Source of the DNA: Euonymus europaeus
Taxonomy: Eukaryota; Streptophyta; Magnoliopsida; Celastrales; Celastraceae
Length of the DNA stretch: 64,000 nucleotides
Assembly: GCA_963580455.1 (NCBI GenBank)
Contig: OY756967.1
Coordinates: forward strand, 4,548,501 to 4,612,500
Direction of reading: 5' to 3'
Positions within the stretch are counted from its first letter, which is position 1, and every line of letters begins with the position of its first letter. Under the pieces are notes generated by a model. That model did not search any database and had not been told where the DNA came from. It saw nothing but the letters and a program-made list of their open reading frames with translations. The position numbers and the translations under genes are program-made. This document shows, one piece after another, positions 12,505-25,383 of this stretch.

Positions 12505-14772
12505 CTTTCGTTTAAAAGAAAAACTTTTGATGATCTTTCAATTTTATTTCTTTCATATTTGCATTCAGAATAATATGTTTATTTATCTTTTGCATTAAAG
12601 GTATTCATTTTGTTGCTAAATGTGTTGTCTTACAATTAGTGGTAACTGCATTGGCAATTAAATGAAATTAAACATTATAATGTTGATTATATTGAATTTA
12701 TAATATGGAACAATATTTATTTCTGCTAATTTATTATTTTATAGTCTTCGAGTAGTTTTATTTGGAGAGAGAAGCTTGTTAATTTATTCATTGCAAAAAT
12801 ATGGAAGAGATGTAATTTTCCATTACAATTAACTCTTGTTTTGGTATAGTCTACATAATTTGTTGTGATTATTCTGAACAAACGGATCATTAATTGAGAT
12901 GAAGAATTTTTCCCCAGAAGATCTTCCATATCTTATCTAATCAATGAAAATCACTGAATCTTCCATGCGACCTTAGATTTACCAGTCTAGCGGAGAACTG
13001 AGTAGATTCCACTAATCCACTTTATCCAAGAAAGAAAGAAAGTGTGATTATGTGGAACCATCAATATGAATAGTTTGAACTTTGAACGATTTAACTAAAA
13101 TTCATGGTGAAATTATTTATATATATATTATTCGTATAAGAAACTCAATTACATCTAATAATGTGTTATTGTTTTCTTTTTGGTTCGTCGTCATAAATTT
13201 TTTGTTTCATCGTCATGGAATTTTTGTGTAAGCATTAATTCGCTAATATGCATTTTTTTCCAAGTGGATTGTACTGACAAATGTCGAGACGGATTGGGCT
13301 GAAAAACACTTTTCTCCACCCGTTGCTTCCTTCAATCATGCTTCACTTCCCCTCCCTCATAATTTTGATTTCAAATCCCTACAAAAGCCTGCCTTTACTT
13401 GTTCGATGGGCTTAATTGATGGGCTTAAGAAAGTCTTGATTTATGATTGAGCCTTTCCACCAATTTTATTTTATTTATTTTATTTTTTTTGCGTACATAA
13501 CCTGAAAACTGAGAATCAAGAAAAGTGTTGTAAGCCCAATTAAGGTCCAAATTAAATCTAAGTATAATATAATGTTATCACATGTCCATGAATATTGCGA
13601 CAACATATACTCACAACCACCAAAGGCAAAACCAAGGTTAGCATTGTTAAGTTTTGTTACTTTGTTATTCAATTCAATAAATGAACTTGATAAATGAACT
13701 TGTTGGGTCAAGGAGTTTCATATCACACAAATATATATATATTTCAATATCTCCTTAAGTGTGGGCTGGGCAACTTCGACGTGGGCCCAAACGTGGACAA
13801 CAAATGAGGCCTTGACATTGAACTACTCACACATGAAGGCCCACACTTGGGACAACAACAAATGAAAGTTTAAATTGTGGAAGTCAAAGTTCAAACCCAA
13901 GACCTTCCGCTTTAAAATATCATGTTAAGTTTAGTTACTTTATCATTTAATCCAATAAATTAACTTGTTGAGTTAGGGCGTGTAACATCATATATATATA
14001 TATATATTGGTGAGTTTTTTTTTTTGAGTTACTAGCAGGTCTATTGTTAAAAAAATACGAATTCGAAATGAAACGTTACATTATAAAAATTATATCCATA
14101 AATTATTGAATGGTTAGAATTGTAATCTCTCAGTTCTGATTGACAACAAATATAAGAAACAATAGAAACACCAAAGCCAACTAAGTGTCTTTCTTATCTA
14201 CCTCCTATTTCAATACTTTCATACATGTTGGTTTAATATTTTTTTATTTTAGTAAACTTAAAAAATCAAATGGATAAAATAGCAACCAATAGAAGAAAAT
14301 TAATTAAAGATAAAGAGTGTGTAAGAATTGATCGATCCCACAACAATCAGATAACAAAAACACCAAATGATTCGAAGCCTCCTGCACAGTAAAAAAGAGA
14401 GATCAGTGGTTATTCTGCCGATCAAGATCAATCTTTTAACATTGGAGATCGATTCTAGCTATAATGTACCAATGAAAGATGCATTGAGTATTATATAATG
14501 TCGTGATCAAGTGATTCCTACTGAAAAGGTCTAATTTAGTTGGATAATCTTAATTTTGATTGTTCTCTTTAACCAACTTTATGGATCGATATACAGTGTA
14601 GAGTGTGACTGTGTGCAGCTTTAAGACAAAAATAAAAATAAAAATTTGTCTTTGTACTTTGTATGTACCAGTAAGCTTAATTGTCCTTATCAAGAGAATA
14701 TTTTATGTAGTAGTTTGGTCTCCAACACAGAAACAAAGTAGGATCCAAGTCAGGATCCTGGCTTAAATACAA

Positions 14773-14938
14773 GTCTCTCTCTCTCTCTCTCCTATCTGTC
14801 TTCAGCATTTCTTTCATAAAAAGACTTCAAGTCATCAATAGCCAAATCATTCTCTCTCTCTCTCTCTATATATATATAGAGAGACACACACACATCAAGA
14901 GAGATATATATACATAGAGAGAGACACACACATCAAGT
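14773..14938. repeat. Compound CT / TA / GA / CA microsatellites
   Basis: A (TC)n block at about 14775-14791 is followed by a second (TC)n block, a TA run, then GAGAGA and CACACA runs. The last unit (TATATA, GAGAGA, CACACACATCAAG) occurs twice in tandem. Confidence 0.8.
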
Positions 14939-15600
14939 GATAAAAATTCCATGTCACATTGTTGTCACCTTTTGTGGTAAATATTATATTGGAGTGAGTG
15001 GTGTATAATGATCTATATATGATTGATTGTTCATGCAAAAGACGTGTACAGGTGTTGAATCTTACTATCACAAATTAAGAAATCAGAAAACAAAGATTCA
15101 CAGAATATTTTACCATGGATGATGTGGCTGTGTATGTCACTATGTGTACATGAGCTTGTGCCACTTAGTAGTCTTTAGATTTGATTGACGCATAAAACAA
15201 TTTGACTAATTTCGATCTAATTTTTTTTAATATATTTGATTATAATCATGCTAATTTTTTTTTCCTTTTAAAAAACTAGATATGATAAACGATCCTTATA
15301 ATAAAAATCAAACTTATTCCTTCACATTGTATTGTACTAAAATAAATAATTAAATAAGAATTTCCACCAATTAAACTTCACCAATAATTCATAAACTAAT
15401 TTGTTAATTGTGGCATCCAATCAATGTGATAACCATGTAGGATTTATGAAATGTGTGCACGTTGAGGAAATTGTAGTATTCAATCAAATTGCGAAATTTG
15501 TAGAATAGAACGTTAACTATGTAATTAGATAAAAGTCCACATTATTAGAGTAATACAAATTTTATATTTTTGTGGCTACGAATTGGGTTTCGACTCAATT

Positions 15601-15742
15601 TATCATATCGTTATTAGGGAAGAAAATTATATGCACGAACTTGATGACTCGAGTTTCTAATTAAAAGGTAAATATCATATCGTTATTAGGGAAGAAAATT
15701 ATATGCATGCGAACTTGATGACTCGAGTTTCTAAAAGGTAAA
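15601..15742 (+). repeat. Recent tandem duplication, ~70-bp unit
   Basis: Copy 1 (15601-15672) and copy 2 (15673-15742) share TATCATATCGTTATTAGGGA, the GAACTTGATGACTCGAG block and the AAAAGGTAAAT end. They differ by only a 4-bp gain (GCAT-type) and a short loss. The near-identity points to a recent event. Confidence 0.9.
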
Positions 15743-16379
15743 TTTATATAGTGTCGTTCTTAATTTAAAAAATTATATTAACATTATAATACGAATTTCA
15801 TAATAAACTCTTTTATTAACTCAACATAAGTAGGCTTGAATTTTTTTCAATTCTCTTAATGAAAGGGAAGTGTATTAATTAATCATCCTAATTTCATTTG
15901 GATTTACCCTGGCGGCGGGAAAAAATAAATTTATAAATGTAAATAAAGTGCATTCACGTTAAAGCCCAGAAAGATTTTGAAAATTCTTTGGCATCCCCCA
16001 AACTCTAAAAAGGAAAAAAAAAAAATTTGATTTAAAATTTAACAAAAACGTGGGCTTAGAAGTAAAATGCACCCACACCCACGCGTGCCAGAAAGCGCGT
16101 GGCATCCACATGCACCATCCCACTTTTCTATCTCACGATCTCCAAGCTTTGGTCCCAAGCTTATATGAGAGGGGCCCAGATGAGGCCTGCAGCTTGACGC
16201 TCGGTTCCATCCACGTAAGGCATACGTGTTCTATACGAATCTCACCGTTCATAATCAGATGAATCGAACGGCTGGTACAAACCAAGGCAGGATGTTTATT
16301 CGCCCCTATTCTATAATTCCTAACCCAAGCTTTGGTTCCGAGCCTATGGTGGTGACAACTTTTATTTGATTTATGATTT

Positions 16380-18006
16380 TGGCTTGTAACTTATTTGAAA
16401 TTACATTTTGGGCACTGCATCGATTGCTTTATCTTCGGCTCTGGTCTGATTTTCGTTTCTCCTCCTCCCTCACTCCCAGCGAGATTTTCTGCTCCTGTTA
16501 GTTGGGGATGAGTAATTCCAGACTTTATTTTCGGTTTGGATTCTCAATTTTTTCTCCGATAACTCTGAAATGTTGTTTTTGTTGAATATGTGGCTTTGTT
16601 GTGACGAATTGAGGTTTTGGTTTGAGTTTTTTTGGTTTGGATTATGATGGTTTTTAGGGTTTTGAGATCGACGTAGGTTTCTGTAGACTTTTGATGTTAA
16701 GCACTCTTTATGCATTCTTGTTAAGCTGCAGATGTGTTATCTCAAGCTCCATGGTTCTTGCTGTTGTAGATTCTGCTCGAATTTAAGCTGTATGTCTCTT
16801 TTTAAAGATAACTTGCGCGCTCTTGGTAGGTTTAGTTGTTTTAATTCGCATGTAAATGCATTGAAGTGATGTATTTGGCAATATCTTTCTGGTTGCTACG
16901 AATTATAAGGAAAGAATATCTGGAAATTGAGTGAATGTTGGTATTTTTCCATTTCGTTGTGTAAAAGTCATTATTTAGGCATTAATTATTTTCTGTAGTA
17001 CATTTTTTTTTAGATTTCACATGTTCCATGTGAATACTAGTGAATTTGTTTCTATGCATTCTCTAAAATTTATATGGATTTATCTAATGCAAAGAAAAAA
17101 AAGTAGTCTCTGAAGGAAATTAATGACAGTAGAGCAGTTCTAAGTATGCTGCCATCTTTTTGGCTTGTATGCGGTTCACTTTGGTGCTCTCATTCATCTT
17201 AATAATCTTCAGCAGGATGACATTTTTTGGAGTGCATCTGCAGAAACTTGTCATTTTGGAGTAGGATTGTGTTACCTATTGAAATAGCAACTACTCTGCT
17301 TGTAACTGTAAGTAGAATCTTAGGGCCTACATTTGATATCATCTGTTAGCTGAAAAAAGATACTGGTGGGATGGGTTTTGAATGCCTGATAATGAAGTTC
17401 AAGACAAGTACAAAATCTCTTTGAGCTAGAAAACATTGCTCAGTGCCAGATACTATCTCAAAGTGTGAGTGGTAACTGGCCAGTCCTGAATCACACACTG
17501 GGTTGGAAGGCAGGGGCTGTTTGCAGCACCTCTGAATTTTAATCAACAGTATTTCAGTGAACGAAAATTAGATAACAAAGAAATTTTCACTTCTTATTGC
17601 ATTTACCATTACAAGTAAACATGTGTTGCAGGGGTGCAACCTAGAGGTCACAAGTTCAATTCTCGCTCTCCACATATTTTGTGTGTGTAAGGTTTGTGTA
17701 TCTTACCTGTCTCCAAACCCGCACTCTACGGGAGCCTTGTGCATGAGCGTTGTTTACATGTTTAGTTTTCTACATTTACTATTAGGTCCTTTGCTCTCTG
17801 TTTACTAAGGGGTTTGCTGCATTTACCATTGGGTCAATTTTCTAATGGTTTTTATTATCTGTTGTAAGAGTCCATTTGTTCATTGGGATTTTGTAATTTT
17901 TTTCATTCAAATCCATGCTTGTTTGTTTGTGGTGAAAGTTCAGTTTTTCATTGGGGTTTCATAACTTTTTCATTCAAATGCATTGTTGTTTGTTTGCTGT
18001 CCGCAG
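16380..18006 (+). other. Putative leader / upstream intron of the Gln-rich gene
   Basis: C/T-rich leader-like sequence at about 16430-16500 precedes a T-rich intron-like stretch. This fits a 5' UTR exon and a long first intron for the gene starting downstream, but no donor or acceptor can be proven. I looked for the usual N-terminal exon of the family in this stretch and did not find it. Confidence 0.35.
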
Positions 18007-18374
18007 ATTCTGTTAAAGAGTCTTGCGATCAAAGCGTTGTTAAATTGACTCGAAGAGCTCAAACTTTGGGAAGTAACTTCAGAAATCATCAGCTATTTTA
18101 CGAATGAACTTTTGCTTGAATGCTGAAATTTCCAGACAAAGCAGAACCAACGAGCTATTGAAGGCGAAATTACTGGTTATGATCATCACAGTTTCAGTTC
18201 CCGAGGGTATTTGTCTCTCTATCACAATAAGCAACAGAATGTGTGGACAGTTCCACCTTGACAAAAAATTCAGGAAGGTCAGAGATTACTGAAGTTTCTT
18301 CAGATTTTAACTTTCTTAAAAGGCAGCAGAAACCTGAGAGACAGCGACAGCCAGGCTCCCGCCGTTCTTGCATA
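18007..18374 (+). other. Upstream coding-like segment with frame breaks
   Basis: After a possible acceptor (TGTCCGCAG), the frame reads SVKESCDQSVVKLTRRAQTL, then meets TGA at 18105. Coding-like sequence continues in other frames: NAEISRQSRTNEL in a second frame, then AIEGEITGYDHHSFSSRG and SLYHNKQQNV in a third. It returns to the first frame at VDSSTLTKNSGRSEI, which flows into the main ORF. This looks like a former part of the same coding exon that has picked up indels, or unrecognised tiny introns. Confidence 0.5.
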
Positions 18375-21300
18375 ATGCAGCAGTCAACATATAATGACAT
18401 GCAGTTGCTAGAGCAGCATGTGATGTTTAAGCAGCTGCAAGAACTTCAACAGCAGCGGCAACTTCAGCAGTTGGGTGATATGAGGCAGCAAAATTCTTTA
18501 AACCAGCTTTCTGCATTTGCTAAACAGACTGCTGGAGGTCAATTCCCCCCCATGATCAATGGAACGCCTGTTCATGATACATCACAGGTTTTTAGGAACT
18601 GGGTTCAGCGAGGAGCATCTCCTGCTGGACAAGGAATCCCTAATAGAGATATGGTTTCACAAGAGCAGGGGCAAGCTTTGCATTCTATGGATGGTGTTCC
18701 TCAGCTGCATGACATATCTTTATTTGGAACCCCTATTGTTAATGCTAGAGGAAATTTGGGTCAGTATTCACAACTCCAGGAGTTATCTAATGATTCTGTT
18801 AATTTGATGTCCACTGCCAGTGGTCAATTACAGAAACCTACGATGCATTCATCAAGCTTCAATAATCCCTTTTTAGGGGATAGACGTGCTGTTTCTGGAG
18901 AACAGGTTGGCATGTCGCAAGGAGCTTTCAGATCCAAACAGGGATCACATGGAGGAAATTTTTATGGAAAAGTACCTGTTAATGGTTTAAATAGTGGAGG
19001 TTTTTCAGGAAACCCTCAGGAGGGGAATACTTCACAAACGTCTGCATCTTTGAAGGAATTTGCTGGAAAACAAGATCAATCCTGTTGGCCTTCAATGCAG
19101 CAAACAACAAAACAACTTGGCCCTTCTCCGGGTTTTGTTCCCCTAGACCCAATGGAGGAAAAAATATTGTACAACATGGATGACAACATATGGGATGCTT
19201 CTTTTGGCAGGCGTCCTGACATGGATACTGGATTTTCTGGCAATTCATTGGAACATACAGTTCCATCAAATACGTTCCCTTCTATTCAGAGTGGGAGCTG
19301 GAGTGCTCTTATGCAGTCTGCTGTTGCAGAATCCTCTAGCAGTGATACTGGCCTACAAGAGGAGTGGAGTGGCTTAACTTTCCAGAATGCAGAACAGTCG
19401 AATGATAATCTGCTTCCAAACTTCATGGACAGTGAGAAGCAACAAACTGGCTGGGTTGATAGCAAGTTGCCAAATACTTCCTTTAATTCAAAGCCATTCT
19501 CTATGTTTAATGATGGAAATATAAACTCAAGCTTCCCTGGCTTTCAGCGGGCAGCTGTTCAATTTTCGGTGGAAGGTAGGGAGGGTGTTTGCCAAGATGG
19601 CTCTCGTGAAGCTATTGAGTACTGCAACCCTCAACAGAAGTCATCAATTGAGGAGAATCAACAAGTTCAATCATTTATGTATCCGGATAATTCGTTGGTT
19701 GGTCAAATGTACATGCATTCAGAAAGTAGTGCACAGAATCAGAGGAATGCATCACGAAACAATGTTGGCCAACTATGTGGTAAGCTAGAAGGTACAAGTA
19801 CTGAGTTTCTATCATCTGTGAAATTGTTACTTCATTAAGTACTCAAAACAACAAAACACTTTGGACATTGTTTGGCAGGTAATGGAGCCATGAACCAGAG
19901 GACATTTCCTGATGGTTTTCAGTGGAAGGGTGATGGGAATAGAGGGGCAAGTTCATTTTCTAGATCAATTGAAGACTCTGAGCAAGTGCAATCAGAAGCA
20001 GATCATAGTCCCCCCAACATAGAAAACTCACCGAACTTTTCTGATGCAACAAATTCAAACAATTTTAAGGCCCATCTGCCAACCAATCAATATGTACCAG
20101 ATAGCAATCCGACTGGTTACAAGGAACACATCACTGTCTCTGTGGACAACAAGGGCAACGAGAGGGTGGGGAAAATTCAGCAGGTGGGCAATAGTCCGCT
20201 TGTTACACATAATTATTATGGGGGAACTAATGCGACATATGAAAAGCAGCAGAATTTCTACCAAAATGAGAGCACTAATAGTGGCTATACCTCGAAAGAA
20301 TTGATTGATCATGCGCAAGTACATTTTGGGCAATTCAAGTCTTTGAGTGATGTTTCCAGCAGCAGCAAGTTGGCTAAGGTATATTTTGTTTGAGCATACA
20401 TAATATAAGTTTTTCCGCCAATGACTGTCAAGGTTATTGCATATTTGTATTGATATTGGTTGTCTTTGTTTCCAGGGGTGCTTGCCCGATTTGCAAAGAA
20501 GCTCAAAAGCACAAGAGGTTGCAACTTCAAGAGGTGATCATATATCTACCTTTCACAGGTCAGTTTTTCAGTGATGGCTCAAATGTGGTTGCTCAAACAA
20601 TGTAGTCAGTTGCATTCTGTTCAATTTATTGTGCGCTTGCTAAAATCGTAGCATTGTGTTCCTTTAATTTGAAATTTAATATGATTTTTACATAATTGTG
20701 GAGGTGTTCATTGTTCTACATTGTTCATGTTTTCTATTTATATAGCAAAACTGGACTATATTTTTTGGATATTTCTCCCTAATTCTTCATGCAACGTTTG
20801 CTTATTAACATTTTCTGTTTCTGTGATCTCATTGATATCTAACTTAACTAATGCAGTCAAAACATGCTTGAGCTTCTTCACAAGGTTGACCAATCAAGGG
20901 ACGAAAGCTCTTTGGCAAACTTTGGTTCTAGTGACTCTATTCCTTCATCTCAGGGGCCCAGGGCAGAAACACCTAATGCCTCTTCCAGTCAATTATATAC
21001 TCAGTCTTCTAGTTCTCAAGGCTTTGGCTTGAGGTTGGCTTCTCCCTCTCAACAGTCTCTCAATTCAAATCTTGTACATTCCCAACAGAGTTCATGGAAG
21101 GCATCAGGTAATAATCTAAAGTCCGAGCAAGTAAGTACTGAATTTGGAGTGAAAAGTCCTACCTGGTTGTCTCCCCAATCTGCGGTTCAGTCTTTGCCTA
21201 CATCACAAAAACTGTGCCAAGAGGCTCATAATGATAACCGATTCAGTAGTCCAGGACACACAGGCAGCTCCTCAATTTTGAATATGCAAAGAGGTTCAAA

Positions 21301-23961
21301 TACATCAGTTACACCAAGTCCACCATATTTTAAAAATCAACTTCAAATGCATTTCATGCCCAATATACCCGGGGCACCTCAATCTTCACAAGGAGTCTTA
21401 CCCAATTCTGCCAACAGATATGCACAGTTCAATCGTGCTTCTTCTCAAGATAGTTCTCAACATATGTTCCTTAACCGTCTCAGTCAACAAATTCCGGTTT
21501 TGGGGAATGTCCAAGTATCTCAGCCTTCCATCATCTCAGGCATGTCTCAGCAGCGTGAAATTTCAGCAGGGCCAGACGGCCTGTGGAGAAATGTTCTACC
21601 TCAGCAACATCCTTTGGATGTGAAATCCCTTGAGGTTTCATCTCACTTGCCTTCTTCATTAAATCTATCAAATGATGGAATCCTGACCAGATCGGCTCCT
21701 CAAGGTTCAACCGACCATAACTCTGAAAAATGTGAGAATTATGGTGTATCTTCTGTGAAGACACAGTGCTTCACTCATGAAGACGAACAGGCTGTAAAAC
21801 AAAGGTCCCTGCAACAGACATCAGTTGAGATGCCTGATTCTTCACAGATAAGTGGTTTATCTCCGGGACAAGAACCTGTGGAAAAGCTTATGTCAGGTGC
21901 AGCTGGTCTTGCCTCTGGCTCATTGGTAGGATATTCTTGCCTGCACGAGTCTGATAGAATCAGGAAAAGTGATAATCCTCCTGACCCAGTTCCATCCGGT
22001 AATTCCAAATTGTTAAACTTCTTGACAGTAGCTAGAGAGTCTCTGACTGTAAAGGCTTTTCAACAACCGGCTGTCAGAGATATATATTCCCCACAGGCAG
22101 CCGAATTTGGTCAAAATGTTTCTCAGGATCAATCTGGCAGCAACAATGCTGTATCTAATATTACAGACCGAGGCCAGATTGATCTGCAAATGGCACCTTC
22201 TTGGTTCAAGCAATATGGGACCTTAAGAAATGGCCAAATGGTGCCTATTTATGAGGCTATGGCTGGAAAGACAGCTGTGGGGCAGTTATCTCTTGGGGAG
22301 CCTTCCCAGAATTCCCATAGTCCTCCTTCAATGGAACGCCTAGATGGTGTTGATGCTACTCATGGTGGCGGGGTTTGGCCAAGAACGGCTGCCACTTTGG
22401 TACCTGACAAACACTTATCGGCTCCTTGTGTATTGCCCTCAGATGCTGCCAGTCAGAGTGTAGCTATAATGAGATGGAAGAAGCGCAAACTTGCAACAAT
22501 TGAGCCCCTACCTTGGCACAAAGAAGTGATAGAAGGCTTCAGAGGAGTTCAAACTATTTGGTAAGCCTATTATCTGAGAATTCAATCCCTCTGTCTCTTG
22601 ATAATTACAGTAAAATAGTGGCATTTGTTAGGATTTTACATTGAACCACACCCCCTTTTGAAAAAAAAATCTTATCATGCCAGCCATTAGCGAGGATTGT
22701 TTTTTTTTCTTCCTCTGTTGATCACAAGAATACTCTTTTGCAGCATGGCTGAACAAGAATGGGCGCAAGCCACAAATCGACTGATTGAGAAGGTGTGATG
22801 TAGTTAACGGATTGTATCAAAATTCTCTCTCGTAAGATATTCTCCTGTATGTTGGATCCGAAAGTGGTTATAATTCTAATTCTTCCTATTACAGGCACAA
22901 TATCAGGTTGAAATGATTGAAGATGTACAACAACCGCTTCGATCCAAAAGAAGGCTTATAATGACGACACAACTCATGCATCAATTGTTTCGCCCTGCAC
23001 CGGCAACCCTTATCTTAGCTGATGTGACCTCACACTATGAAATTGTATCATACTTTGTTTCTAAATTAGCTGCAGGGGATGCTTGTAGCCTCGCCAACTG
23101 CGCAAGAAATAGTTTGCTGGTGCCCGTAGATGACAATAATATGTAAGTGTTGATCTCTTCTTCTTTAAATACAAAGGAGTTCTATTCCATCAGAGTGAAA
23201 AAGAGTTTATCTGGTCGAAGAGAATCCTCAGGGTGTGCACCTGATTGCTCATTGAGAAATCTTTACATTCTAACAATTAGACATGAATGATATTTTTTAC
23301 AGTGAAAAATAAAGTAGTTTTTTGGTTATCCGGTCAGAAATTTGTTTGCTAAACTCTTCTGTGATCAGGAAGAAGCTCGAAGATACTAAGAAATGTAGTG
23401 ACCGACAATTTTCTGAAGTAGTGGAAGAGCTCATGGGTAGAGCGAGCAAGCTAGAAAATGAATTCCAAAGGTAAGAATCCATTTATTAACTATCCTGCAC
23501 ATCTATTGCTTCATTTTCCACTTGCACAAGTCTACGATACCAACCTCTTGGGAAAATATTTCTCGGATTGCCTATTCAATTTAAAATGGATTTCATACGT
23601 CATTTACCTCTTTAGGCGTTTTGAATACCCTTTCAAATTTATCCTTAATTTTCACGTTTTTATCCTATATGGCATATAACCCATCTAATCTGTGTCTAAC
23701 TATGTTATTGCATTCCTCTTGGATAATGCCAGATTGGACAAATCAGCATCAATTGTAGACTTAAGAGTGGAATGTCAGGACTTGGAAAGGTTTGCTGTCA
23801 TCAATCGTTTTGCTAAGTTTCACAGCCACAGTCGGGCACAAGTGGATACCTCTCGAGCCTCTTTTCCTTCCGGCATGCCTAGATCATTTCCGCAGAGATA
23901 TGTCTCAGCGCTTCCTATGCCTAGGAACGTTCCTGAAGGGGTACAATGTCTTTCATTGTGA
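18375..23961 (+). CDS. Large Gln/Ser/Asn-rich plant protein (dentin sialophosphoprotein-related family)
   Basis: Eight exons can be joined without a break: 18375-19779, 19879-20378, 20476-20558, 20857-22560, 22744-22792, 22895-23142, 23369-23470 and 23733-23961. All introns are GT-AG and the result is 1439 residues. Family hallmarks are a Gln-rich helix (MQLLEQHVMFKQLQELQQQR), LDPMEEKILYNMDDNIWDA, FPSIQSGSWSALMQSAVAE, MLELLHKVDQSRD, RPKKRK-like MRWKKRKLATIEPLPWHKEV, SKRRLIMTTQLMHQLFRPAP, a DLRVECQDLERFAVINRFAKF coiled segment, and the terminal PQRYVSALPMPRN. The long middle is low-complexity and probably disordered. Molecular function is unknown; the basic patch suggests a nuclear location. 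The ATG at 18375 is the first in this frame, but homologues as I recall them carry several hundred more N-terminal residues, and upstream sequence is frame-broken. The locus may therefore be truncated or decaying. Confidence 0.82.
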
Positions 23962-25383
23962 TTATAATTGATTGGTCTCCAATTGAATCCTCTTCCCGTT
24001 GATGCTCTACATTTGATACCCTCATCGGCACATATATCAACGGCCAATCTGACTAACTCTGTGCTGGCTTGCAAGATGGAATGCAGGATGGTTCCATCCT
24101 AAAGTAAATTAAGGCCATCGATTCAGTTTAAATCAAGGCAGATCGCTGTCATTTTTGGTGTAAGTACATATTGGCTCTTGTATATCTTGATCAAGTTTTA
24201 AGAATTTTAGGGATTAATCATACTCTAGAGAGAGAAGGATCAGTATTATGGATGTGCCATTTAGTTTCTCTCTCTTCTTTCTCAGAAATGTATGGATACG
24301 AGTGTTATTTATTGTCTTAGTAAATCTGACTTGGCATTTCATTAAAGATACCCCTCCTCTTCTCACGTGTACTTTGTTCTTAGATTTTGTTGGCGAATGC
24401 AACAGATATCCTCTGAAAAGGATCGATGCAGAAGCTTCCATTGACAAATTTATAGTTTTTATAGCCAATTGGCTTCTTTGAAAAGTACGAGGTTTCAGAC
24501 ATTGATTCTGGTGTCCCCTCAATGTCACGAGAATGGAATTATATCAAGGAGGAAAAGACAAAGGGAGACTTTTGGTCTGTTCTTTTTTAAAATTGATTGA
24601 AAGCAGTAGCAGCAATGATAAGTCAGTGGGTTGTGACACAGACACAATCCTAACTAATAACTAACTTCTTGTCAGTTTCAGTATCTGATCCATTCATCAT
24701 TGAGAAAGTGATGTAATGCGACCATGATGAAAGGTGAATCTACCCAATTAACATCACCCAGAAGCAGAATAAAGAACAAGACCAAAAATCAGTCAACTTC
24801 CATATAATAATTCTACCTTGTGGGGTTATAGCTCCCATGTTTGAGGAGGGTTTCCTTTGATTGGTGGCCAACTAACCAACAGCATTCTTGCTGACATCCC
24901 ATGTAAAGATGTCTTTTTTACAACTTTGTCTATAGACCACTGTAATCCACCATCATCACCACGTGGGTATTTATGATTATTCCATGTGTGGTCCTAAATA
25001 AAATAAAAACCTAATGGTTTTCTGATATTATATTCACTAACGGATTACTTGTTACGCAAGTCACTCGTCTTCTTACGTGTTAAGTTCATTCATCATTCAG
25101 CCGATTAGGGAAAACCAGAGAAACCAATAGGGCTACGGTTGCTAATGGTGCTACGAAGAAGAAAACCAATAGGGCTAGTAAATAAATCAAGAAGACATTA
25201 GATGTTGAGACAGAGACTTTACATAAGGAGGTTCTGCTCTCACTTGAAATGAACAATCAAGAAATCAGTGTTGTTCAAAAAACTTTTCAGAAATCTGGAG
25301 CTGATATTTATTGATTTAGTGTTAAGATTGTAGAATACTAGAGAAACGAAGAAAAAAAACCCAATTTTGTCAGGTCTAGAGAA
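23962..25383. other. 3' flank and spacer
   Basis: No supported gene. The sequence at about 25090-25340 has stretches that translate plausibly on the plus strand (for example LHKEVLLSLEMNNQEISVVQ) but is quickly stopped; it adjoins the relic interrupted by the solo LTR. Confidence 0.4.

Larger units (their letters stand above)
12505..16379. other. Gene-free AT-rich spacer with simple repeats
   Basis: No supported gene. It contains a diverged ~85-bp direct repeat (about 13646-13732 and 13924-13998), TATA-type microsatellites, CT/GA/CA microsatellites, and a recent 70-bp duplication listed separately. ACGT-core and CACG-rich sequence at about 16070-16230 may belong to the promoter of the gene downstream. 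Confidence 0.45.

Noticed and set aside
18243..18374. Start of the Gln-rich gene at 18243
   Set aside because: The open frame begins with GTG, not ATG. The sequence is probably coding by descent, but the first usable ATG in frame is 18375.
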